Source: Salegentibacter sp. Hel_I_6 (GTDB lineage Bacteria > Bacteroidota > Bacteroidia > Flavobacteriales > Flavobacteriaceae). From it: a stretch of 64,000 nucleotides of DNA. Shown here piece by piece: positions 35,082-43,541 of the stretch. The notes beneath the pieces are model-generated. The model did not search any database and was not told the origin of the DNA. It was given only the letters and a program-made list of their open reading frames with translations. Both the position numbers and the translations under genes were made by a program. The first letter of the stretch is position 1. Each line of letters opens with the position of its first letter. Location of the stretch: the NCBI RefSeq assembly GCF_000745315.1, contig NZ_JQNQ01000001.1, positions 2,914,001 through 2,978,000 on the forward strand. The letters are read 5' to 3'.

Positions 35082-35450
35082 ATGAAAATAAAACCTATAA
35101 AAACAGAAAAAGATTACGAACAAGCTTTAGAAAGATTGGAAGTAATTTTTGATGCTGACTCCAATTCAAAAGAAGGAGACGAAGCGGAAATCCTATCACT
35201 TTTAGTCGAGAATTACGAAAATCAACATTATCCAATAGAAGCTCCAGATCCAATAGAGGCAATTAAAATAAGAATGGAAGAAATGAATCTCAAACAAAAA
35301 GATTTAGTTGGAATAATTGGAGGAAAAAGCAGGGTTTCAGAGATTCTCAATAAAAAGAAAAGATTGACGGTAGATATGATTCGAGAATTAGAACGGATTT
35401 TACATATTTCTGCTTCAGTACTTGTGAATAATTATAAGCTGTCGAAGTAA
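35082..35450 (+). CDS. higA: HigA family antitoxin (XRE-type HTH)
   Basis: 122 residues. The N-terminal helical region (TEKDYEQALERLEVIFDAD) binds the toxin. The C-terminal HTH (MNLKQKDLVGIIGGKSRVSE; MIRELERILHISASVL) is of the XRE type and probably represses the higBA promoter. Downstream of higB in the same operon. Confidence 0.92.
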   Translation: MKIKPIKTEKDYEQALERLEVIFDADSNSKEGDEAEILSLLVENYENQHYPIEAPDPIEAIKIRMEEMNLKQKDLVGIIGGKSRVSEILNKKKRLTVDMIRELERILHISASVLVNNYKLSK

Positions 35451-35468
35451 AAAACAAAGGGTAGCATC

Positions 35469-35536
35469 GGTTAATAAACAATTGGTAATTGAAAAGGTAA
35501 ATTAATTCAAAACCTGAATACCAATTGTTGTTAACC
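35469..35536. repeat. long imperfect inverted repeat after higBA
   Basis: Arms GGTTAATAAACAATTGGTA (35469-35487) and TACCAATTGTTGTTAACC (35519-35536) pair almost completely around a 31-bp loop. There is no U-tract. The GTTAA ends recall attC-type recombination sites, but no integron integrase is present. It could be a terminator, an operator or a cassette boundary. Confidence 0.5.
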
Positions 35537-35569
35537 CTGACCAATGCCATAAATACACAAAACATACGA

Positions 35570-37609
35570 ATGAGGAATTTATTTTTACTACTTCTATTAT
35601 TAATTTCAAGTCAAGAGAGTTTTTCTCAAAATGAAATTATAGCTGAAGAAGACATTCCAGTATTGGATATTATTATAGATTCATTGGAAACCGAGTATCA
35701 GAACAGTCCCAGATCCAATATAGAATCACTGCCTCAAGGAACCGGAGATTATTTTGAAGTAAAAACGAATAAACCTGAAGAATTTATTCTTGCTTTGACC
35801 AATAAAGTAGAACTAGACTCTTTGTTGAAAAATTTCCCAAATCTTCAAATTGATCGAGATCTGCTGGTTTTAAAAAACAGGGTAGAATATTCCAATGGCG
35901 AACAAAAACTACAAATTAAATCTTTTCAAATAAAAAATAACAGTGAGCATCGCATTACAATTGATTATACAGATTCATTGTCTAGGGAAAATATTAAGTT
36001 TTATTATACTTCCTACACAAATAAGAAATTAAATTCAACAAATATTAGAGGTTTTAAGATTAAGGAGCATTTTTCAAAGGTCATCTTACCCGAAAAATAT
36101 GCTGACTGGGTTTCATATACAGACTTTCTTGTTTTACCCAATCAAAATTTATTTTTCAATACTGATAGTAACCACAACTCACTATATAATCGGCAGGAAA
36201 ATATTATCGATTCCTTAGTTAATTATTATGCAGTAAAAACAAATAAACCAAAGCGCTCTAAAGATCAGGAATTTATTTCTTTCCAAAAAAGCTTAAATGA
36301 TTGGGAGAAAAAAAGATCATTTTTTGCTGATAGTTTGTTTAATGAAGATTCAAAATTTAAGGAATTACTTAATCTATCTTTAGAATATGCCGAAAACGAA
36401 GAAAAATCTAACGGTGAATTGGAATTTTTCACTGCGGAGTTAATTTCTAAAGAAAAAGCATTGAAATTAATGCGTTTCAACCAGCACGTTGGTTCGTGTA
36501 GTTTTGATAATGGTCCTATTATTCAACAAAAAAGGATGGCTAGTTTGGCAGCCCAAATACCAAATTGGGGTGTCTTTATAAAATCATTTTTGAATGTGAT
36601 GAACGATCAGGTTTCAAGAGTAGCTAATAGTAATATTGCTTCTAACGCGAGAAAAACATATATAGAAGAATTGAGTAAGCTAAATCTTAATATTCCAAAA
36701 TTATTATTAGGGTCAAATTTGAGAATCGATAATGAGAACCAGCAACATTACTTTTCGGATGGATCAAAAATAGGTAAAGCTTTTTCCGCATTGGATGAAA
36801 AAAATCAGGCGTTTTTTGAACAAACTATTTCAGAATTAATTCAGGATGAGCATGTTGATGCTTTCAATAAATTACATTTTTATAATACTTTAAAACATTA
36901 TCAATATTTCATAAAAGATACTATTAAAAAGAATGAAATAGAACAAAGAATTACAAAACTAGAAGAGTATATGCCGCCAGTTCTACAATCAAGATTTAAG
37001 AACCCAAATAAAGAACTTAAAGATCTTCTACGTGAAGAAATAAATGAACTTGAAAAATTTGAAATTTTAGATACCTCTATCGGTAATATATATTCTTATA
37101 GTTATGGCGGAGATTGTTGGATGGCGGAAATTCGAGATAAAGAGAAAAATAGCAAAATAATATATGATCTTACAATGCCAATTGAGGACAGTATTACTCC
37201 TCTAGAAAACTTTCTACTTAGAAAAGAATCTTTAACCAATAGAATTAAAGAACATGATTTTATAAATAAACTCTTTAGTACAAATTCAGAGAATCAGTTA
37301 TATCTTAAATTTACTGGAGATAGGTCATTTTCGAATTTTAGGAATAGAGTTCTAAAAGAAATGCCTAAAAAACTTCAGAAATTAAATTACAATAATGCAA
37401 TATCCTTCTATATCTCTTATCCCAATAGAAAATATGTTCGATACATTCTACTAGAAAATAGTAATGTAATTATGCTAAGTATACCGAAAGATTTTAAAAT
37501 CCCAGGATATGATTTTGAAGAATTACTCACAGAAACTGAAGAGAATTTCTTTTCTAAATCCTATAAAAGTTTCAAGATATTTGATGAAAATGGGGAAATG
37601 CTGAATTAA
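35570..37609 (+). CDS. large secreted protein of unknown function
   Basis: 679 residues from the ATG at 35570, preferred over the upstream Met at 35525 because MRNLFLLLLLLISSQESFSQ is a clear Sec signal peptide ending in FSQ. The mature protein is charged, rich in Lys, Glu, Asn and Ser, and probably helical. One Cys-containing block (VGSCSFDNGPI) and GGDCWMAEIRDK stand out. No domain is recognised. It is a single gene in the right third of the island. A periplasmic or surface role is likely; whether it joins a defence or fitness function is unknown. Confidence 0.65.
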   Translation: MRNLFLLLLLLISSQESFSQNEIIAEEDIPVLDIIIDSLETEYQNSPRSNIESLPQGTGDYFEVKTNKPEEFILALTNKVELDSLLKNFPNLQIDRDLLVLKNRVEYSNGEQKLQIKSFQIKNNSEHRITIDYTDSLSRENIKFYYTSYTNKKLNSTNIRGFKIKEHFSKVILPEKYADWVSYTDFLVLPNQNLFFNTDSNHNSLYNRQENIIDSLVNYYAVKTNKPKRSKDQEFISFQKSLNDWEKKRSFFADSLFNEDSKFKELLNLSLEYAENEEKSNGELEFFTAELISKEKALKLMRFNQHVGSCSFDNGPIIQQKRMASLAAQIPNWGVFIKSFLNVMNDQVSRVANSNIASNARKTYIEELSKLNLNIPKLLLGSNLRIDNENQQHYFSDGSKIGKAFSALDEKNQAFFEQTISELIQDEHVDAFNKLHFYNTLKHYQYFIKDTIKKNEIEQRITKLEEYMPPVLQSRFKNPNKELKDLLREEINELEKFEILDTSIGNIYSYSYGGDCWMAEIRDKEKNSKIIYDLTMPIEDSITPLENFLLRKESLTNRIKEHDFINKLFSTNSENQLYLKFTGDRSFSNFRNRVLKEMPKKLQKLNYNNAISFYISYPNRKYVRYILLENSNVIMLSIPKDFKIPGYDFEELLTETEENFFSKSYKSFKIFDENGEMLN

Positions 37610-37772
37610 TAAAGATAAGAAAGTGTCTTATTGCCAGCAAAGAAGAGGTGATTATACTCTAGATGTGATACTATTTTAGGTAAAATGATTTATTGTAAGC
37701 TTCTCTTAAAAGCGAACTTTTTAAAAGTAAAAAATATTATTTTTAAGTAATTACCCTGTAAATTGAATTCTA

Positions 37773-38114
37773 ATGTTAGAACTGGGAAAAGTTTATTTAC
37801 CAACGTGGCTTTCTTATGACCCGGAAACAAATATGATTTCCCTGGATTTACCTGAAGTTCATACTCCGGATTATTTTAAGAACGTTTTTTATTCTCTACA
37901 ATTAGCTTTTAGTGGGACTCGTGTTTCTATTATGTATTATGGTGAAGATGATACTTATCTCTCTCAGGTTCTTTACTTTGAAGATTGGGATATTGCCGGG
38001 GGAGATTTAGAATTAGAAAGTTTCGGTAAAATTCAGGAAAGAGCCTTGAGGGCCCTGGGTAAATATATTCCAGACCTTAATAGGGAGGTATACGATCTTT
38101 TTAACGAAGAGTAG
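37773..38114 (+). CDS. small acidic hypothetical protein
   Basis: 113 residues, soluble, acidic, with alternating beta-like segments (KVYLPTWLSYDPETNMISLD; RVSIMYYGEDDTYLSQVLYF) and an amphipathic C-terminal helix. Not recognised. The start ATG follows a 163-bp interval with no obvious promoter. It is convergent with the integrase gene. Confidence 0.55.
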   Translation: MLELGKVYLPTWLSYDPETNMISLDLPEVHTPDYFKNVFYSLQLAFSGTRVSIMYYGEDDTYLSQVLYFEDWDIAGGDLELESFGKIQERALRALGKYIPDLNREVYDLFNEE

Positions 38115-38165
38115 ACTCAATTAAATAGTGAAAGTTTTTCACTTGGAATTATAAAAAACGACCTA

Positions 38166-39428
38166 CTATTTTTTCTTCTTAGAATTGGTTTTTTTTGAGT
38201 CTTTAGCGGCTTTTTCTTCTAGCTTCTTCCTTAACGCTTTCATATCCTCACTAATTTTTCTATCCACAATTTTTGCGTAATGTTGGGTCGTTCTCAGATC
38301 CTTATGGCCTAGCATTTTACTTACAGACTCTATAGGCACTCCATTGGAAAGTGTTACAGTAGTCGCGAATGTATGGCGGGCAAGGTGCGTGGTAAGTGTC
38401 TTTTTTATTCCACAAAGCACAGCAATCTCTTTTAAAAAAGCATTATAGTTTTGATTTTTGGGGACGGGAAGAACTAAGTCCGCCTCTTTTACTCTTGGAT
38501 AATCTTTATAGCGTTCAATAATCTCTTCAGCTATTGGAAGTAAGGGGACGCTGGTTATAGATTTAGTTTTCTTTCTTTTTGTTCTTATCCATCTTCCACC
38601 ATCAATACCTTTAATAATATCCTTTTCAGAGAGTTTCTCTAAATCACCATAAGCTAAACCGGTATGACAACTGAAAACGAACATATCCCTAGCAATTTTT
38701 AAACGGTCAAAATGAAGTTCCTTCTCTATCAGGGCTTTCACTTCATCTTCATTTAGGAATTCCCGATCTACGCTTTCATATTGAACCTTATAATTATAAA
38801 AAGGATCCCTGTCCATCCATTGATTGGCTAGTGCTATACGAACTATTTTTTTAAAATTGTTGACGTATTTCAAGGCCGAGTTGTGATTACACTTTCTTGT
38901 AGTTTTTAAAAAATATTCAAATCTTGTAATAAACTGGTGGTCTATATCTTTCATTCGGAAATCCTCGGTTTTATAAACCTCCTTTAGAAACTGCTCAAGG
39001 TGGTTATAACAGGTCCAATAACGCTTAGCGGTGCTCTTAGAGATACTTTTTCCTGAAAGACGATCCATTTGTTCATTATGCTCCTTAAACACCTCTAAGG
39101 TCATTTTAGATTTATGTTTCGTTTCACCTTTTAGTTCTTTAATCATTCTGGAGGAAGTGATTTGTTCATCGTTATCAGATAGTACCTGATGAATCTTATT
39201 TAACCTGTGACGAATATTGTTGATATGGGTATTGATCTCTTGAGAAATGTGATTATTCCCCATCACTTTCTCTAGCTTTGAATTCCATTTTTCAGGTTCT
39301 ATCCTTCGGGTGATGCTATATTCTTTTCTCTTACCATTTACGGTAATCCTAAGATATATAGGGGCTAAGCCTCTTTTATTGATTTTTGAATTTAGGAGGT
39401 GAAAATGTAAGTGAAAGTCAGTTCTCAT
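38166..39428 (-). CDS. int: tyrosine recombinase (integrase) of the genomic island
   Basis: 420 residues. An N-terminal arm-binding domain and a phage_int_SAM_5-like core-binding domain (~105-200) are followed by the catalytic domain with H348 and R351 (HLARH), H375 (LGHKD) and Y384 (TTQHYAKI). At the usual first Arg position the sequence reads CHTGLAYGDLEKL, with no Arg, as in CTnDOT-type integrases. A Lys-rich tail ends the protein. The gene lies 260 bp from ssrA, and the ssrA 3' end is the attachment core, so this enzyme probably integrates and excises the island. GGTCTCGA repeats flank its start. Confidence 0.93.
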   Translation of the reverse strand: MRTDFHLHFHLLNSKINKRGLAPIYLRITVNGKRKEYSITRRIEPEKWNSKLEKVMGNNHISQEINTHINNIRHRLNKIHQVLSDNDEQITSSRMIKELKGETKHKSKMTLEVFKEHNEQMDRLSGKSISKSTAKRYWTCYNHLEQFLKEVYKTEDFRMKDIDHQFITRFEYFLKTTRKCNHNSALKYVNNFKKIVRIALANQWMDRDPFYNYKVQYESVDREFLNEDEVKALIEKELHFDRLKIARDMFVFSCHTGLAYGDLEKLSEKDIIKGIDGGRWIRTKRKKTKSITSVPLLPIAEEIIERYKDYPRVKEADLVLPVPKNQNYNAFLKEIAVLCGIKKTLTTHLARHTFATTVTLSNGVPIESVSKMLGHKDLRTTQHYAKIVDRKISEDMKALRKKLEEKAAKDSKKTNSKKKK

Positions 39429-39445
39429 AATAATGAATTTTTTAG

Positions 39446-39590
39446 GTCTCGATTCGTAATAAATGTACCTAAAAAAGGGTCTCGATAGAAAAACTTTAAC
39501 TTTGCGTAAAGATTTGTAAAATAGGGGTTTAAGTGCTAATCGAGACCTATTTTTTAATTTTAAAATAGGTCACCGAATAGGTCTCGATTT
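39446..39590. repeat. cluster of GGTCTCG repeats upstream of the integrase gene
   Basis: Four copies: AGGTCTCGATTCG near 39446, GGGTCTCGATAG near 39478, the inverted copy CTAATCGAGACCT near 39537, and AGGTCTCGATTTA near 39579. The last belongs to a 23-bp direct repeat of 3625-3647. Likely arm-type sites for the integrase and possibly autoregulatory, because they overlap its promoter region. Confidence 0.6.
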
Positions 39591-39629
39591 ATATGGTATA
39601 ATTTGGGATATTTTGATATTCCTAAAAAC

Positions 39630-39666
39630 AAAAAACCCCGTAAATCCTAGGATTTCGGGGTTTTTG
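39630..39666 (-). terminator. intrinsic terminator of ssrA
   Basis: On the minus strand AAAACCCCG ... CGGGGTTTT with an inner AATCCTAGGATT palindrome and a T-run, 22 bp after the tmRNA 3' end. By the island model this copy was brought in by the element; the original is at 3495-3531. Confidence 0.85.
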
Positions 39667-39683
39667 AAACATTTTGAAATGTT

Positions 39684-39701
39684 AAAAGTGGAGTCGGAGG
39701 G
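39684..39701. repeat. right attachment site, within the ssrA 3' end
   Basis: AAAAGTGGAGTCGGAGGG, identical to 3548-3565. It covers the 3' strand of the tmRNA acceptor stem and the four bases beyond, so integration rebuilds a functional gene. Confidence 0.85.
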
Positions 39702-40088
39702 GTTCGAACCCTCGTCCAAACAAGCAATTCAGATGCTTTCTACACGTTTAGTTTTCACTTAGATTGTCGGGAAAAAATCTGGCTGAAAACGACCTAACTT
39801 CTTCCGTATCCTCAATTAGATTTTAGAACTGCATCAAGGTCCTACAGTTCCTATATTTACTTTATCGGTGCCCCTAATGCGAATGCCGTAAATCAAGGCT
39901 TTCGCGGGACATCTTGGCTCCCTACCTTGTAGGGACTAAGCAATCCTACTGTGATTCGGATTATGCAGCCAAGGCGTAGTTATCTTCGCCGTTTAAAAAA
40001 GTGTGAAATATGAGATTTACGAGCTATATCCCAGCGCTCGACGTGCTTACAACTCAATTAGACTCGCTGTCAAAACCAAGTCGACCCC
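39689..40088 (-). ncRNA. ssrA: transfer-messenger RNA (tmRNA)
   Basis: About 400 nt. The 5' end GGGGTCG pairs with 3' CGACTCC to give a 7-bp acceptor stem with one G-U; the discriminator is A and CCA is not encoded. The T-arm GAGGGTTCGAACCCC lies near the 3' end. The tag reading frame at 39990-39961 encodes GEDNYALAA and TAA, a Bacteroidota-type degradation tag. It rescues stalled ribosomes with SmpB and marks the peptide for proteolysis. The 3' end is the integration target of the island. Confidence 0.95.
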
Positions 40089-40153
40089 ATAAATAAAGAA
40101 CAAAACTTAAGCGAACTATGCTTAAGGCCTGCAAAGATACAATTTTAAATTCA

Positions 40154-40161
40154 TATCTTTG
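40154..40161 (+). promoter_or_regulatory. -7 promoter element TATCTTTG
   Basis: A perfect match to TAnnTTTG, 37 bp before the ATG at 40198. It shows that the in-frame TTG at 40159 lies inside the promoter and is not the start codon. Confidence 0.65.
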
Positions 40162-40197
40162 AAGGACATATATAAGGCAACAAAACCCATACCAGAA

Positions 40198-41415
40198 ATG
40201 ATAAAATTTGCATTGATTAAGGAGCAAAAAACACCACCAGATAGAAGGGTGGTTTTCTCTCCAGGTAAACTAACAGAAATTATAGAAAAATTTCCTGAAG
40301 CAAGTTTTAAAATTCAAAGTTCTGAAATTAGAGTTTTTACCGATACAGAATACCGTGAAGCTGGTTTTGAGGTAGTCGAAGATATTGCAGACTGTGAGGT
40401 TTTACTCGGGGTTAAAGAAGTTCCTTTGCCGGCTTTAATTCCGAATAAAAAATATTTCTTTTTTTCTCATACCATAAAAAAGCAACCTTATAATCGCGAT
40501 TTGCTAAGGGAAGTCCTTAAAAATAATATCGAGCTATACGATCATGAAGTCATTGTAAAAGAAAATGGAGCCAGGCTCATTGGCTTTGGACGCTATGCCG
40601 GGCTAGTGGGTGCTTACAACGGATTCCGCGGAATGGGATTAAAAGAAAATTTATTTAATTTGCCTAAAGTAGAATCCCTGCCAGATCTTAATGCCATGTT
40701 GGCAGAACTGAATAAAATTAAAATTCCATCAATCAAAATTGTGCTTACCGGTAACGGAAAAGTTGCACGAGGAGCAAAAGAGATTTTAGATCATTTGGGA
40801 ATTAAAAAATTGAATGTCACAGAATATCTTGATTTTAGAGGGGATGAAGCCGTTTATTGCAACATAGACGTGCTGGCTTATAATAAAAGGAAAGATGGTT
40901 CAAAAGGCAGCCAGAAAGAATTTTTCAAAGAACCAGAAAAGTACGATTCTAATTTTATGCGTTTTGCAGAAAACAGCGACTTCTTTATTTCGGGGCATTT
41001 TTATGGTGATGGGGCGCCTGTATTCTTTACCGCTAAAGACGCTAAATCTCCAGTTTTCCGCATAAAGTATATAGCCGATATTTCCTGCGATATCAATGGA
41101 CCGATAGCCAGTACAATTCGACCTTCAACCATTGCTGAACCTTTTTATGGTTATAAACCAGAAACAGAAGCTGAGGTAGATTTTAGAGAGAAAGAGAGCA
41201 TTTTAGTAATGGCTGTAGATAATTTGCCTTGTGAGTTACCAAAAGATGCCAGCGAAGGTTTTGGTGAAATGTTTATGAAACATGTAATTCCTGCTTTTTT
41301 TAATGGTGATAAAGACGGCATTTTACAACGGGCTCGTATGACTCAAAACGGGAAATTAACCCCTGGATTTAGCTATTTGCAGAATTATGTAGACGGAGTG
41401 GAGGTGTTTAATTGA
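40198..41415 (+). CDS. NAD(P)-dependent alanine/saccharopine dehydrogenase-like oxidoreductase
   Basis: 405 residues from the ATG at 40198. The N-terminal AlaDH/PNT-type domain (LIKEQKTPPDRRVVFSPGKL; EVLLGVKEVP; FFFSHTIKKQ) is followed by a Rossmann region (IVLTGNGKVARGAKEILDHLG). It resembles lysine-forming saccharopine dehydrogenase (NAD+), which links lysine and 2-oxoglutarate metabolism; the exact substrate in Bacteroidota is not clear. It is divergent from ssrA and its 3' end overlaps the convergent gene 41385-42164 by 31 bp. Confidence 0.85.
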   Translation: MIKFALIKEQKTPPDRRVVFSPGKLTEIIEKFPEASFKIQSSEIRVFTDTEYREAGFEVVEDIADCEVLLGVKEVPLPALIPNKKYFFFSHTIKKQPYNRDLLREVLKNNIELYDHEVIVKENGARLIGFGRYAGLVGAYNGFRGMGLKENLFNLPKVESLPDLNAMLAELNKIKIPSIKIVLTGNGKVARGAKEILDHLGIKKLNVTEYLDFRGDEAVYCNIDVLAYNKRKDGSKGSQKEFFKEPEKYDSNFMRFAENSDFFISGHFYGDGAPVFFTAKDAKSPVFRIKYIADISCDINGPIASTIRPSTIAEPFYGYKPETEAEVDFREKESILVMAVDNLPCELPKDASEGFGEMFMKHVIPAFFNGDKDGILQRARMTQNGKLTPGFSYLQNYVDGVEVFN

Positions 41416-42164
41416 TCCAGTGATTTAATTTCTGTCTTATATTCAGCGGGAAGTATTATTGATTTTAGAATTCCGTCTAACTTTATATCTCGGCTAAATT
41501 TATAAATAGGAATAAACACGCTCAAAAATGAAAATCTTCGCAAGTGCAATAATTTTTGAACCTTAGCCGGGCATATTAGCGTTTGTGTTTCTAATAAAAG
41601 TGAATAACGTGCAATTCCTAAATGTTTACGGTATTGGCGGTAAAGATCTTTAGTATATGAGGCATACTCGAGGTTTCGCTCGAGATGATTTTTCCGCATT
41701 ATTTCAAATTCCTTAAAATTATTTGGTAAACCTTTTAAATTCATTCGTTTTCCCACGCGCCAGAAAACATCAAAAATTTCTTCTTTTTCAGAAAGCTCTA
41801 GTTTGCGTTCCAGAATTTCAAAAGACCTGATAGAATAATCAATAAGCATAAAAAGAACGTCACGATAAGCCCAGTCAGGAATGCTTTTTCCGCGTTCAGC
41901 TTCTACCGAACCGTGAATAGAATTGATGCGATCTATTGCCTTTACGGCAGCTTGTTTTTCAGCAAAAACTATTTCCCGGGCATAAGAAACCGTTGAAAAT
42001 AGCCTTCCTAAAGGATCTTTGGGTAAACGGCCGGTATAATAAAGCCAGTCTACAGCTTTATTAAGCGCAAACTCTGCCGAGGCACCAGCGAAAATAGAAA
42101 GTATAGTGTCACTTTTCCCCCAAATTTCACGTACTATCGAATTTTTAGTTACAAAGTATTGCAT
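41385..42164 (-). CDS. DUF2236/MpaB-like oxygenase family protein
   Basis: 259 residues. The opening IVREIWGKSDTILSIFAGAS, the central INSIHGSVEAERG (candidate haem-ligand His region) and the helical DVLFMLIDYSIRSFEILERK are typical of DUF2236, the family of fungal MpaB and rubber oxygenase Lcp, which use a b-type haem. It ends inside the 3' end of the convergent dehydrogenase gene. A small membrane-protein gene (frameshifted) stops 4 bp upstream of its start, so the two were probably one operon. Confidence 0.75.
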   Translation of the reverse strand: MQYFVTKNSIVREIWGKSDTILSIFAGASAEFALNKAVDWLYYTGRLPKDPLGRLFSTVSYAREIVFAEKQAAVKAIDRINSIHGSVEAERGKSIPDWAYRDVLFMLIDYSIRSFEILERKLELSEKEEIFDVFWRVGKRMNLKGLPNNFKEFEIMRKNHLERNLEYASYTKDLYRQYRKHLGIARYSLLLETQTLICPAKVQKLLHLRRFSFLSVFIPIYKFSRDIKLDGILKSIILPAEYKTEIKSLDQLNTSTPST

Positions 42165-42167
42165 CTT

Positions 42168-42490
42168 TTATTTTTCAGGATATTCTTTCTGGTAGCTTTT
42201 CAAGCTTCCGGCAAAAGGAGTTCCAAAAATACCTACAGCTAGTTCTGCCCAGACTACAAAAAATACTGCAAGAATAATTCCGCAAAAAATAAATCTTTTT
42301 TTCTGCTACGAATAGTTCTCAGGACTAATCTAATACCAAGACCGGTTATAAAAAGTAAAATTCCGGCGACTATAAAATCTGATAAAGTCCAAACTACTTC
42401 ATTACTGAATTGCTTGGCGATGAGCCGAATTAAAAGCAAGGCTCCCACGATAAGAAAAATGATTAAAAAACTATTGCTTTTGATTACCAT
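42168..42490 (-). pseudogene. small membrane protein gene with a one-base deletion in an A7 run
   Basis: The frame from ATG 42490 gives two TM helices (FLIIFLIVGALLLIRLIA; FIVAGILLFITGLGIRLVL) up to RTIRSRKK. It then runs into a run of seven A. Shifting by one base there continues with FIFCGIILAVFFVVWAELAV and GIFGTPFAGSLKSYQKEYPEK to a TAA at 42170-42168, a natural third TM and tail. Either a real frameshift or a homopolymer sequencing error. Unknown family; inner membrane. Confidence 0.7.
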
Positions 42491-42575
42491 AATTTTTGAT
42501 ATTAATTTAGCGAATTATGTAATTGAAATTATAAAAAAATCGAATAAAAAATTCCGAACTTTATCAAAAATTAGA

Positions 42576-43415
42576 ATGATGAGAAATCCCACTTTTTTAC
42601 TGCTATTGCTTTTCTTTTTTGCAGAAAGTACTTTTTATGCTCAGGAATTGGAAGTAATGTCATACAATATCAAATTCGCTAACGAAACCGATGGTGATAA
42701 TTCATGGTCTAAACGAAAAGATCATATTACCAATCAAATAAAATTCTATGAACCCGATATTTTTGGGGTGCAGGAAGCTTTGGTGAGCCAGTTAGAACAT
42801 TTAAAGGCTGAAATGAAAAATTATAAATATGTTGGAGTAGGGCGAGATGACGGAAAGAAAGCGGGTGAATTCAGTGCGATTTTTTATAATAACAAGGAGT
42901 TTAAAGTCCTGGATGAAAAAACTTTCTGGCTATCGGAAACTCCTGATGAAATTTCGGTAGGATGGGATGCTGCAATGGAGAGGGTTTGTACTTATGCGAA
43001 ATTTAGAGACAGAGCTTCAGGAAAAGAATTCTGGGTTTTTAATACGCATTTTGACCATGTTGGAGAAAAAGCCAGGGAAAATAGTGCAAAGCTTATTTGG
43101 GAAAAGATTTCAGCTTTAAATAATGAAAATTTGCCGGTATTGCTTATGGGCGATCTTAATTTGGAACCTGATACTAGCGGAATTCAATTCCTAATGGAAA
43201 AAATGAATGATGCTAAAACTGTAGCGAAATTAAGTTTTGGTCCCGAAGGCACTTTTAATGGTTATAATTTTGAAGAACCAGTAACCAGAAGAATTGATTA
43301 TATATTCACATCAGATGCTATTCAAGTTATAAAATATGGGGTTTTAACCGATTCTAAAGATTTAAAATATCCTTCAGATCATCTAGCGGTTTTGGTGAAA
43401 CTTAAGATGGATTAA
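42576..43415 (+). CDS. secreted endonuclease/exonuclease/phosphatase (EEP) family hydrolase
   Basis: 279 residues from the ATG at 42576 (a second ATG follows at 42579), chosen because a signal peptide (NPTFLLLLLFFFAESTFYAQ) follows. The EEP fold signature is complete: MSYNIKF, GVQEAL, NTHFDHVG, MGDLNLEPD, RRIDYIFTS, and SDHLAVLV with the final catalytic His. Such secreted Mg-dependent phosphodiesterases act on nucleic acids, phospholipids or inositol phosphates; the substrate cannot be told. Probably a single-gene unit. Confidence 0.9.
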   Translation: MMRNPTFLLLLLFFFAESTFYAQELEVMSYNIKFANETDGDNSWSKRKDHITNQIKFYEPDIFGVQEALVSQLEHLKAEMKNYKYVGVGRDDGKKAGEFSAIFYNNKEFKVLDEKTFWLSETPDEISVGWDAAMERVCTYAKFRDRASGKEFWVFNTHFDHVGEKARENSAKLIWEKISALNNENLPVLLMGDLNLEPDTSGIQFLMEKMNDAKTVAKLSFGPEGTFNGYNFEEPVTRRIDYIFTSDAIQVIKYGVLTDSKDLKYPSDHLAVLVKLKMD

Positions 43416-43425
43416 AATTAAGAAT

Positions 43426-43519
43426 AGACTATCTGAAAAAATATCTTCACGTGGTTGAAGTTTTCTAGAAGCTAGATCCTGAAACAAGTTCAGGATGACG
43501 TTAATTTTTCAGATAGTCT
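43426..43519. terminator. bidirectional terminator hairpin enclosing a dispersed palindrome
   Basis: A perfect 15-bp inverted repeat (AGACTATCTGAAAAA / TTTTTCAGATAGTCT) surrounds the module ATCCTGAAACAAGTTCAGGA then TGACG at 43475-43500. The same module, doubled, occurs at 60139-60203. It lies between the convergent EEP and UspA genes. Confidence 0.7.
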
Positions 43520-43541
43520 ATTTCATATAAATTCTAAAGAT

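Larger units (their letters stand above)
3566..39701. mobile_element. ssrA-integrated genomic island carrying defence systems (~36 kb)
   Basis: Bounded by the 18-bp direct repeat of the ssrA 3' end (3548-3565 and 39684-39701). A tyrosine recombinase (38166-39428) sits next to the intact tmRNA gene. A 23-bp imperfect direct repeat (3625-3647 and 39568-39590, 20 matches) lies just inside each end. Contents: mobilization genes in the right third, a toxin-antitoxin pair, an IS21-family element, and restriction and nuclease systems throughout. The relaxase is a remnant, so the island is probably a decayed integrative mobilizable element, now a resident defence island. Exact ends within the 18-bp repeat cannot be fixed from one sequence. 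Confidence 0.85.

Noticed and set aside
35469..35536. Integron attC site
   Set aside because: GTTAA ends resemble one, but there is no integron integrase, no second site and no clear R/L box spacing.
40159..40197. Upstream TTG extension of the dehydrogenase gene
   Set aside because: The TTG is part of a perfect TATCTTTG promoter element; family proteins begin at the Met at 40198.
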